DNA of 7,472 bases from Oscillospiraceae bacterium (GTDB lineage: Bacteria; Bacillota; Clostridia; Oscillospirales; UBA929), in the NCBI GenBank assembly GCA_031289065.1, contig JAITQI010000136.1, positions 1-7,472 of the forward strand. The letters are read 5' to 3'. The notes below the pieces were generated by a model that was not told where the DNA came from, did not search any database, and worked only from the letters and a program-made list of their open reading frames with translations. Shown piece after piece: positions 1 to 5,848 of the stretch; positions within the stretch are counted from its first letter, which is position 1, and each line of letters starts with the position of its first letter. Position numbers and translations under genes: made by a program.

Positions 1-2233
1 CGTCGGCCACGGCGTCGGCCACCCCGTCGCTCACCAGCAGTACGATCTCCCCGTGGCCCAGGCGCATCCGGGCGACGTCGAGGAGCGCTTTCGGCCCCGT
101 GTCGGCCAGCCCGGCGGGCAGCGTTCCCCCGGTAATCCGGGTGACCTTGCGGCCCCGCTTGACGTAGGTGGGCGCGGCGCCGTATTTGTAAAACACCGCC
201 TCCCCCCCGGTCAGGTCGATGAGAAGCAGGTCCACCGTGACAAAGCCCGGCGTCTCCTCCCCTTTGAGGGCCAGGGCCGCGTTGAGGGTGGCCAAAGCGC
301 TCTCCGGCTGGATCCCGGCCCGGAGGAACCGCTCCAACAGCCCCGCCGCCGCGCTCGACGCCAGCGAGGCCTCCCGCCCGCTACCCATGCCGTCCGACAG
401 CAGGACGGCCAGCCGCCCGTCCGCGGCGCGGAAATAGGAGCCGGTGTCCCCGCTGACCGGCTGTCCCTGTTTTTTCACCGAGGCCAACCCCAAATGGGCC
501 GTGAGGGGGTCTGCTTCCCGAAAAATCAGCCGCTCTCCCGCCGCGTCCGCCGCCTGATCGGGCTGCCCCAACCGCACCCCCAGCAGGGTGGACAGATCCC
601 GGGCCGTTCGGCCCCCCCGTCCGGTCAGACGGGACAGGCCCCGGCCCTGGATGTCCACCCGCAGCCGCCGGGCGCTGTCCTCCGACACCGCTACCCGGCC
701 GTTCAAGCCCATCCCCCGCAGGTATCGGCTGACCCGGGCTTCGGCCTCCCAGTCAAAGGAGGGGGGCCGCCCCGCCTCCTCGGCCAGCCCCTCCAGCACC
801 CGGGACAGCTCGGCGTACTGGCGGCAGACCTGCAAACGGCTCTGGTGCAAGCGTGTTCTGAACTGCCGCCGGTACATCAGGGCGGCGGTTTCCTCGTTGC
901 ACGCCCCTACAAACCGTTGGAAATTCAGACAGCGGGCGGAAAAGTAGGCGGGGAAATCGGTGGCCTCCAGCGTTCCCCGCCGCCGCAGCGCCTCGGCGGC
1001 CTCGGCCAGAGCCTGGAAGGTGGCGCCGGACTCCCTGTTCCAGCACAGGCCCAACAGGGCGCACCGTTTGCACACCCGGTCGGCCGTCCTGTCAAAGATC
1101 ACCGCCGTGTCCTCCTCCGGGCGGACGGGCGGCTCGGAAAACGCCCCGGCCAGCGACTCGTACAGCGCCCGGAAGGCCGCCGCCGAGCCGCTCAGACGGT
1201 ATCGCACCTGATCCCGCAGACGGCCCTGCTCCATCTCCTCCGCCGCCCGCCGGGCCGGGAGGGCGGTGAAGGCAATGAGGGTGTTTTCCGGCAGGAGCAA
1301 GAAGACCACCGAGGCCAAAAACGCCTCCAACATGACGAACAGCCGGGGCACCCCCTCCGGGGTCCACAGCGCCGCCACGGCGGTCACCAGCACCCCCGCG
1401 CAGGCGCAGGCCAGCTTGCCGGTCTGCTGGAAGGCGCCCCCGATCAGCCCGGCCAGCCCGTAGGCCATGCTGAAAAACGGCGTCCCCGAGGCCATATCGA
1501 GAGCCGCGCCTGTGGCCAAGCCGGCGGCGCTGCCCGCCCCCACCCCGTCCCTGTGGGCCAGCAGAAGCACCAGTAGCAGCGTGGCCACCCGGGCCGGAGA
1601 CAAAGCCCCGAACAGTGTCACCGGAGACAGGGCCAACAGCAGGCAGGACAATAGCAAAAGCAGGCTGATCAGCCGTCGCATGGCCAAGGGGGGCGAGACG
1701 GGGGACGCCTCGGGCGCGTCGGCCCGGCCCAGGGCGATGCGGAAAAAGTAGGCCGACCCGCCGGTCAAAACCAACTCCCCGGCGAACAGCAGGGAGGGCA
1801 TGAGGGCGAAACCATCGGCGGCCAAAAAGACGATCCCCACAAACCCGGACGCGGTGAGCGCCATCAGGGGCATGAACAGCGTCCGCCGGGCGGCGCGGAT
1901 ATCCCGGAACACGAGACCCGCCGCGAAAACCAGGATGCAGACGGCGATGTATTTCAGCCCGCCGGACAGATCCCACAGGAACATGTAGCCCCCCAGCGCT
2001 CCCAAAAGCCCCAAAAAGCCGGGCACCCCTGTCCCCGCCGCCGCGATGAAGGCCACGCCGAAGGGGGCGCATCCCCCCAGGATCACCGCCTGGGACAGCA
2101 GCAGCCCCATGGCGAACCGCAATGTCAAATGGGCCGCCCGGCGAAGCCACGGCTTCTCGGCGACCTTGCCCACCCCCCCGGCGGCTTGGATTCCGGCTTG
2201 TCCCACCCAGTGGTGCAGTCTGCTCTCTCTCAT
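1..2233 (-). CDS. spoIIE: Stage II sporulation protein E, PP2C-type phosphatase (3' end beyond window)
   Basis: Translating the minus strand from the ATG at 2233 gives 744 residues without a stop before the left edge. Residues 1-320 are strongly hydrophobic with about ten probable membrane segments (roughly 39-66, 71-109, 118-167, 187-225, 255-315), as in SpoIIE. A cytosolic linker follows, with a cysteine cluster (C388, C391, C397). The PP2C phosphatase domain occupies about 575-744, with metal-ligand motifs SGDTGS (D596), LLSDGMGSG (D614), FVTVDLL (D668) and LLVSDGVAD (D736). In Bacillus subtilis, SpoIIE sits at the polar septum, interacts with FtsZ, and dephosphorylates SpoIIAA-P to release sigma-F in the forespore. 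That protein has 827 residues, so probably only a few dozen residues are missing here. The start at 2233 is chosen because GGGAGG lies 10 nt upstream. The in-frame ATG at 2266 has no ribosome binding site and lies at the predicted transcript start. Family assignment is firm. Confidence 0.97.
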   Translation of the reverse strand, partial: MRESRLHHWVGQAGIQAAGGVGKVAEKPWLRRAAHLTLRFAMGLLLSQAVILGGCAPFGVAFIAAAGTGVPGFLGLLGALGGYMFLWDLSGGLKYIAVCILVFAAGLVFRDIRAARRTLFMPLMALTASGFVGIVFLAADGFALMPSLLFAGELVLTGGSAYFFRIALGRADAPEASPVSPPLAMRRLISLLLLLSCLLLALSPVTLFGALSPARVATLLLVLLLAHRDGVGAGSAAGLATGAALDMASGTPFFSMAYGLAGLIGGAFQQTGKLACACAGVLVTAVAALWTPEGVPRLFVMLEAFLASVVFLLLPENTLIAFTALPARRAAEEMEQGRLRDQVRYRLSGSAAAFRALYESLAGAFSEPPVRPEEDTAVIFDRTADRVCKRCALLGLCWNRESGATFQALAEAAEALRRRGTLEATDFPAYFSARCLNFQRFVGACNEETAALMYRRQFRTRLHQSRLQVCRQYAELSRVLEGLAEEAGRPPSFDWEAEARVSRYLRGMGLNGRVAVSEDSARRLRVDIQGRGLSRLTGRGGRTARDLSTLLGVRLGQPDQAADAAGERLIFREADPLTAHLGLASVKKQGQPVSGDTGSYFRAADGRLAVLLSDGMGSGREASLASSAAAGLLERFLRAGIQPESALATLNAALALKGEETPGFVTVDLLLIDLTGGEAVFYKYGAAPTYVKRGRKVTRITGGTLPAGLADTGPKALLDVARMRLGHGEIVLLVSDGVADAVAD

Positions 2234-2249
2234 GTGGAGGCGGCCTCCC
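2234..2249 (-). promoter_or_regulatory. spoIIE ribosome binding site inside a small hairpin
   Basis: On the minus strand GGGAGG (2249-2244) lies 10 nt before the ATG at 2233, which fixes the spoIIE start. Between them is CCTCC (2240-2236), a perfect complement of GGAGG with only CCG between the two. The Shine-Dalgarno sequence could therefore fold into a 5-bp GC-rich hairpin just ahead of the start codon. The pairing is visible in the sequence; an effect on translation is inference. Confidence 0.6.
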
Positions 2250-2260
2250 TCTCCCGTTGT

Positions 2261-2293
2261 TTGCATAATTGGGATTATATTCCAATTATGCAA
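2261..2293. repeat. 33-bp inverted repeat between spoIIE and the metallopeptidase gene
   Basis: TTGCATAATTGG (2261-2272) and CCAATTATGCAA (2282-2293) are perfect 12-bp inverted arms around a 9-base AT-rich centre. The dyad is AT-rich in a very GC-rich region. It covers the predicted -10 box and transcript start of spoIIE and sits in the gap between two divergent genes. It could be an operator for a dimeric regulator. A terminator is unlikely because neither side ends in a T-run. Confidence 0.7.
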
Positions 2294-2308
2294 GCGGAAC
2301 CTGTCGCA
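2274..2308 (-). promoter_or_regulatory. Predicted spoIIE promoter, sigma-A type with a 22-bp spacer and Spo0A-like box
   Basis: A perfect -10 box TATAAT lies at 2279-2274 on the minus strand, with transcription expected to start near 2267. No good -35 lies at 17 bp. GCGACA lies at 2307-2302, 22 bp upstream of the -10, and belongs to TGCGACA, the complement of TGTCGCA (one mismatch to the Spo0A box TGTCGAA). Spo0A-activated sigma-A promoters of B. subtilis spoIIG and spoIIE have abnormally long spacers (22 and 21 bp) with 0A boxes at the -35. The match in arrangement, upstream of the expected gene, supports Spo0A control. No activity data are available. Confidence 0.55.
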
Positions 2309-2395
2309 TTCCGAAAGCCAACAGAAAAAACCCCAACAAGCCCCGTCCCCGTCTCCCATCCCCCCGTTCTGTCCTCTGAAAGGCGGTGCCTATCC

Positions 2396-3073
2396 ATGGC
2401 GTACCCTCTCACAATCACCCGCCAGCCGCGCAAAACCTGCGCTCTCTACATCCGGGACGGCGGGGTGGAGGTGCGCGCCCCGATGAGGATGCCCCGTCGG
2501 GAGATCGACCGCTTTCTGTCCGTCAAAGAGGACTGGATTGCCCGCCGTCTGGCCGAGTCCGCCGTCCTGGCCGAACAGCGGGCGGGTTTCACTTTGGCTT
2601 ACGGGGACAGGATCCCCTATCGCGGGACGCTGTACCCCATCACGGCCAAGCCGGGCCGCCGGACGGGGTTCGACGGGGACAGCTTCTGGATGCCCCCCGC
2701 CCAGTCCCCGGAGGACATCAAGGCTTCCTGCGTCCGGATTTACCGCCTGCTCGCCCGGCGGACGCTGACCGAGAAGGCGCTGGCCTTCGCCGAGGGGATG
2801 GGCGTCATGCCCGCCGGGGTGAAAATCAACGGCGCGAAAACCCGCTGGGGCAGCTGTTCGGCCCGGAAGAGCCTGAACTTCTCCTGGCGGCTGATGATGG
2901 CCGAGGAGGCGCTGATCGACTACGTGGTGATCCACGAACTGGCGCACCTCCGGGAGATGAACCACTCGCCGCGTTTTTGGAAACTTGTGGCGGACGTCCT
3001 GCCCGATTATCCCGCCCGCCGCGAGGGGCTGAAGGCCCTGCAAAAGAAACTGAGCGCGGAGGATTGGGACTGA
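2396..3073 (+). CDS. YgjP/SprT-like zinc metallopeptidase (M48-like, DUF45/COG1451)
   Basis: This complete 225-residue protein has the hallmark C-terminal core of the YgjP family. A TRWGSCS segment is followed by a hydrophobic helix, then HELAH (H180, E181, H184) and a third probable zinc ligand, H190, in the NHSPRFW motif. The N-terminal half (about 1-110) is the usual beta-rich part with the IxRxxRKT-like start. Its length is normal for the family. There is no signal peptide, so it should be cytosolic. Substrates of bacterial YgjP-like proteins are poorly defined; the assignment rests on the family, not on a known reaction. The start at 2396 follows AAAGGCGG at a usable distance. In-frame extension upstream to 2129 would run antisense into spoIIE and is unlikely. 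It is transcribed away from spoIIE and ends at a strong terminator, so it is probably monocistronic. Its own promoter is not clear; TTGCAT (2261) and AATTAT (2284) at 17 bp is only a weak candidate. Confidence 0.93.
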   Translation: MAYPLTITRQPRKTCALYIRDGGVEVRAPMRMPRREIDRFLSVKEDWIARRLAESAVLAEQRAGFTLAYGDRIPYRGTLYPITAKPGRRTGFDGDSFWMPPAQSPEDIKASCVRIYRLLARRTLTEKALAFAEGMGVMPAGVKINGAKTRWGSCSARKSLNFSWRLMMAEEALIDYVVIHELAHLREMNHSPRFWKLVADVLPDYPARREGLKALQKKLSAEDWD

Positions 3074-3093
3074 TGCCCGCCGACGGCCTAAAC

Positions 3094-3137
3094 AAAAAAA
3101 GCGGATGAGCCGGGGTGCCCGGCTCATCCGCTTTTTT
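3094..3137. terminator. Bidirectional intrinsic terminator
   Basis: A 14-bp perfect GC-rich stem (3101-3114 paired with 3118-3131, loop GTG) is preceded by seven A (3094-3100) and followed by six T (3132-3137). It therefore works as a Rho-independent terminator on both strands. It lies 20 bases past the metallopeptidase stop and 13 bases past the stop of the convergent SLH gene, so it should end both transcripts. Confidence 0.95.
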
Positions 3138-3150
3138 ATTTACCGAATTA

Positions 3151-5517
3151 TCAGCCCACCTTGATGGTGTATGTCTGGGTTTCAAACCCCGTGGCCAGCG
3201 CGGTGACGACGTAGGTCTTGCCCGCCGTGAGTTTGGAGAGGTCGATGTAGTAGGCGTCCTTGTACACGCCGTCGGCCGTCTCCTTAACGAAGGCCCCCGC
3301 CGTCGCCGCCGTCGTCCCTTGTTCCGCAACGTTAGCAACCGAGCGGCCCGACGTGACCAGGGCGCGGGCGAATTCCGCGTTGGTGAAGTACAGCTGGCCC
3401 GAGGCGGTCACCGAAAGCGGGCTGTCCGCCGTCGCGTCGGAACCGTCCCCCGCCGGGTCGGCGGTCAGCTTGGGCCGCGCAATGCGCTTCACCAGGGACA
3501 AAGCGAGGGTCTTGGAGGCGACGGTGTCCGCGTCCGCCGTGAGGCGTACGGTGTACGCGCCTTGGAACGCGCCGGTGAACAGCGCCGTTTTGAGGGTCAA
3601 CTTGAGGACGCCGCCCTCCGCCGCGACCGCGTATTGCCCCGCGTCCACCGGGAGACTGCCCTTGAGCAGGGCGAACCCCGCCGTCTGGTAAGAGGCGAAG
3701 CTGTCAAGCCCCGAGATGGTCAGCGTTTGCGCCGGGCCGCCCTCGAGCGCCGTGACCGTCGCCGCGCTGAGGGCCGCGCCGCCGTTGATGTAATCCTTCA
3801 CCGTGAACGTGGTGTCCACGTCCTCGAAGCCCCAGGCATAGACATGCACCGTGTATGCGCCGCTGGGCGTCAGGTTTTTGAACCGGGCGAACCGGGAGGG
3901 GGACACCGCGATGTCAAAATCCGTGTGCATCCGATGGGTGAACAGGTTTTGCAGGAAGACCAGGGGTTCCCTGTGCCCCGCGCTGTCCTCGATATAGCCG
4001 CCGTAAATATACTCCGCGTAGTTGTCGAAGTACAGGGCCGCGTCGGTGCCACCGTATTCGTCCTGAAGCGTCCCGAAGGAGACGCCGGTCATCTTGTCCG
4101 CCCAGGTGCCGCCGTATGTGACGGGTTCCATCTCCATCCCGTCCCCCGGCAGCGCCTTGACCGCGTTTTGGTTGACCGCCGCCGTCGCCCGCTTGCCCCA
4201 GTTGCCGTCCGCCAGCAGATACTTGGGCTTGTAGACCGCCGGGGCGGCGGTCGCCGCGCCGCTCTGATCCACGTAGGAGCCGTTGGCCAGCTGCTTGGCG
4301 ACCACCGTCAGCGCGGCATATTGCGCCAAGACATGGGCCGACTGCGCCGTTCCCCTGTTGGCGTCGGCCAGCAGCTTGGCGTTGGCGTAGAGGTCAAACA
4401 CCACGCCGACCTCCGCCTTGGTGATGCCCGCGATGCTGTTGTCCGGGCTATGCTGTTTGCGGTCGGCCCCCGTGAGGGTCAGGTTGCCGTTGGGCACGTA
4501 GTGAACGTCGTCGCCGTATGTGGCGCTGGACACCGCGTCCACCTTGGGCAGGGCGTCGCCCTGGGCGTAGGTGAGGTCTCCCGCGCGGTTGCCCTGGGTA
4601 ATGAACAGCGCCGGCGCGGCCACCGTGCCGCCGGTCGCGAAGGCGGTCACCGTCGGCGTCACCGTGGTGATCGACCCGGTGATGTCGTGGAAGAAGGCGC
4701 TGAAGCTCATCGGCACGGTGCCGAAGACGCGCTTGGGCGCGGCCGCCCCGGCGGCGGCGAAGGCGACCTCCTTGCGCAGTAGCTCGACGCCGTTTCGGGC
4801 CGCGGTCACCGTCGCGGTTTTCGCGCCCGGGGGCAGTTCGATTTTGACCAGGCTGCCGTTGGCCAGCACGTTGGACGCCTTGACCGCCGCGCCGTTTACG
4901 GCGTAAGTCGCGCCGCCGCCGGTGACCGACAGCAACACGAAGTTGGTGCCCGCCACCTCGGACTGCCCGACGTAGCTCACGGCGGGGGCGGCTGTGCCGT
5001 CGCCGATACCGCCGACGCGTGACACCGCGTTGTAGATGACCTGCAGGATTTCGGCACGGGTGAGGACGCCTTTGGGATCGAGAAGACCGCCTCCTTTGCC
5101 CAGAATCACGCCCGCTCTTTGCAGGGCGTTGATGTAGGGCTTGGCCGCCGCGCCGATTTGCCCGTCGTCGGCAAAGGACGTCGCGCCGCTCACCGGCGCG
5201 TAGCCAAAGGCTTTCGCGAAGGCGGCGAAGGCGTCCTCCCGGGTCAGGGGCGTCGCCGGGCCCCCCAATTCGGCCGTTCCGAGCAGGCGGGACAGGATGC
5301 GGTTGAGGTCGCCCTGGGTAATGGGGTCGGAGGGGCCGAATTTGCCGTTGCCGTACCCCAGCAGAATGCCCTTCTCCTCAGTGCTCCATTCGGCGACCGC
5401 GGTGTGCGCCCAGTGCGAGGCGGGGACGTCGATGTAGGTGTCGGCGGCGAGGGCCATCGTCGGAAGCAGTCCGACAAGCAGCAGCGCCGCCAAGGCGAGC
5501 GAGAGTCGTTTGCGCAT
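3151..5517 (-). CDS. Secreted SLH-domain surface protein with Tp47-like middle region
   Basis: The 788-residue product starts with a clear signal peptide (hydrophobic core 5-20, probable cleavage after MALA, residue 24). Residues 27-80 form an SLH repeat with a degenerate binding motif (ITQGD in place of ITRAE). A second repeat spans about 113-165 and carries intact LTRAE (152-156). A partial SLH-like helix with LTRED (91-95) lies between. SLH domains anchor proteins to pyruvylated cell-wall polymer, so the protein should sit on the cell surface. From about 263 the sequence resembles Tp47-like proteins (Pfam PBP-Tp47 family, from memory): VFGTVPMSFSAFF near 264-276, DAVSSAT at 327-333, and a segment ending in FLQNLF...TDFDIAVSP at 495-540. 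Two modules end in similar GFE...T-rich strands (549-577 and 763-788) and look Ig-like. Penicillin binding or peptidase activity is not shown. It starts at 5517 behind AAGGGAGG with 10-nt spacing, and is monocistronic between its own promoter and a terminator. Confidence 0.9.
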   Translation of the reverse strand: MRKRLSLALAALLLVGLLPTMALAADTYIDVPASHWAHTAVAEWSTEEKGILLGYGNGKFGPSDPITQGDLNRILSRLLGTAELGGPATPLTREDAFAAFAKAFGYAPVSGATSFADDGQIGAAAKPYINALQRAGVILGKGGGLLDPKGVLTRAEILQVIYNAVSRVGGIGDGTAAPAVSYVGQSEVAGTNFVLLSVTGGGATYAVNGAAVKASNVLANGSLVKIELPPGAKTATVTAARNGVELLRKEVAFAAAGAAAPKRVFGTVPMSFSAFFHDITGSITTVTPTVTAFATGGTVAAPALFITQGNRAGDLTYAQGDALPKVDAVSSATYGDDVHYVPNGNLTLTGADRKQHSPDNSIAGITKAEVGVVFDLYANAKLLADANRGTAQSAHVLAQYAALTVVAKQLANGSYVDQSGAATAAPAVYKPKYLLADGNWGKRATAAVNQNAVKALPGDGMEMEPVTYGGTWADKMTGVSFGTLQDEYGGTDAALYFDNYAEYIYGGYIEDSAGHREPLVFLQNLFTHRMHTDFDIAVSPSRFARFKNLTPSGAYTVHVYAWGFEDVDTTFTVKDYINGGAALSAATVTALEGGPAQTLTISGLDSFASYQTAGFALLKGSLPVDAGQYAVAAEGGVLKLTLKTALFTGAFQGAYTVRLTADADTVASKTLALSLVKRIARPKLTADPAGDGSDATADSPLSVTASGQLYFTNAEFARALVTSGRSVANVAEQGTTAATAGAFVKETADGVYKDAYYIDLSKLTAGKTYVVTALATGFETQTYTIKVG

Positions 5518-5554
5518 AGTCCTTGATCCTCCCTTGGTATTGTGATGGTCAGTT

Positions 5555-5572
5555 GGTTAGCTAAAACTAACC
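5555..5572. repeat. Downstream copy of GTTAG-N6-CTAAC inverted repeat
   Basis: GGTTAG (5555-5560) and CTAACC (5567-5572) form a perfect dyad with a 6-base centre. In SLH transcript orientation it contains GTTAGTTTTAGCTAAC, which matches the upstream copy at 13 of 16 positions. It lies about 70 nt inside the predicted leader and about 20 bases upstream of the ribosome binding site. It could act as a second operator or as a leader hairpin. Confidence 0.6.
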
Positions 5573-5613
5573 CTTGAGCTCGCAACAGCCCGGTTTTGTT
5601 CCGCCACCAACGC

Positions 5614-5645
5614 CGACCCGAGTTAGAAGAAACTAACTCAGGTCG
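5614..5645. repeat. Upstream copy of GTTAG-N6-CTAAC inverted repeat at the SLH transcript start
   Basis: GAGTTAG (5620-5626) and CTAACTC (5633-5639) are perfect arms around AAGAAA. After one mismatch the pairing continues with CGACC (5614-5618) and GGTCG (5641-5645), giving 12 of 13 paired positions. The dyad abuts the -10 box at 5647 and overlaps the expected start of transcription near 5640. That is a classical repressor position. It could also form a hairpin at the extreme 5' end of the mRNA. Confidence 0.65.
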
Positions 5646-5646
5646 T

Positions 5647-5675
5647 ATTATATCTCTCCCGGGTTTGCTTGTCAA
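5647..5675 (-). promoter_or_regulatory. Consensus sigma-A promoter of the SLH gene
   Basis: On the minus strand, TTGACA (5675-5670) and TATAAT (5652-5647) are both perfect consensus hexamers with an ideal 17-bp spacer. Transcription should start near 5640, giving a leader of about 123 nt before the ATG at 5517. High basal strength fits an abundant surface protein, and the adjacent inverted repeats suggest it is repressible. Confidence 0.9.
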
Positions 5676-5790
5676 TAGGCTTTTTGCCCGTTTGAACCAT
5701 CGGCGCCCCACGGGAACGGGGCAACGGCTTCTCCTTCCGCCGTCCGCCCGTGTTACGGCCCATGCCGGGATCGTCGTTCGATTTGTAACT

Positions 5791-5808
5791 GTTTTGACAT
5801 GTCAAAAC
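5791..5808. repeat. 18-bp perfect palindrome upstream of the lipoprotein promoter
   Basis: GTTTTGACATGTCAAAAC reads identically on both strands with no spacer. It ends 14 bases upstream of the -10 box at 5823, so it covers the -35 region. It contains TTGACA on each strand. TGTCAAA within it differs by one base from the Spo0A box TGTCGAA. It is a plausible site for a dimeric regulator; the regulator is unknown. Confidence 0.65.
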
Positions 5809-5828
5809 CCGGCGAAATCTGATATACT
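5794..5828 (+). promoter_or_regulatory. Predicted lipoprotein promoter, extended -10 type
   Basis: TATACT at 5823-5828 is preceded by TG with one base between (5820-5822), an extended -10 element that can work without a good -35. The only consensus TTGACA (5794-5799) is 23 bp away, too far for ordinary sigma-A use, and lies inside the palindrome at 5791-5808. Activator dependence is therefore possible. The transcript would start near 5835, leaving a very short leader. Confidence 0.55.
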
Positions 5829-5848
5829 GTCAGCGGAGTGTGATGGAG

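Larger units (their letters stand above)
5518..5848. other. Divergent control region between SLH gene and lipoprotein gene
   Basis: These 331 bases hold no supportable gene. The left half carries the SLH promoter, two related inverted repeats and a leader of about 120 nt. The right end carries an 18-bp palindrome and the lipoprotein promoter. Positions about 5680-5790 are GC-rich and show nothing I recognise. Confidence 0.7.

Noticed and set aside
53..1576. A 507-codon open frame on the plus strand.
   Set aside because: It lies antisense to spoIIE, whose frame gives a recognisable conserved protein. The antisense product is Pro/Gln/Arg-rich with no domain, as expected from GC-rich complementary sequence.
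2264..2266. Alternative spoIIE start, 11 codons upstream of 2233.
   Set aside because: It has no Shine-Dalgarno sequence and coincides with the predicted transcript start, whereas 2233 has GGGAGG at 10 nt.
1092..2285. A 397-codon open frame on the minus strand overlapping the spoIIE 5' end.
   Set aside because: It is an out-of-frame shadow of spoIIE, rich in Gly and Arg. The neighbouring frame encodes the membrane segments and conserved motifs.
2129..2395. Upstream in-frame extension of the metallopeptidase.
   Set aside because: It would run antisense through the spoIIE start and across its promoter. The family begins near the residue encoded at 2396, which has a plausible ribosome binding site.
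2390..3127. A 245-codon open frame on the minus strand.
   Set aside because: It is antisense to the metallopeptidase with its conserved HELAH motif, and has no family resemblance.
3115..4782. A 555-codon open frame on the plus strand.
   Set aside because: It is antisense to the SLH gene, starts within the terminator stem, and has an Arg/Val/Gly-rich product without recognisable features.
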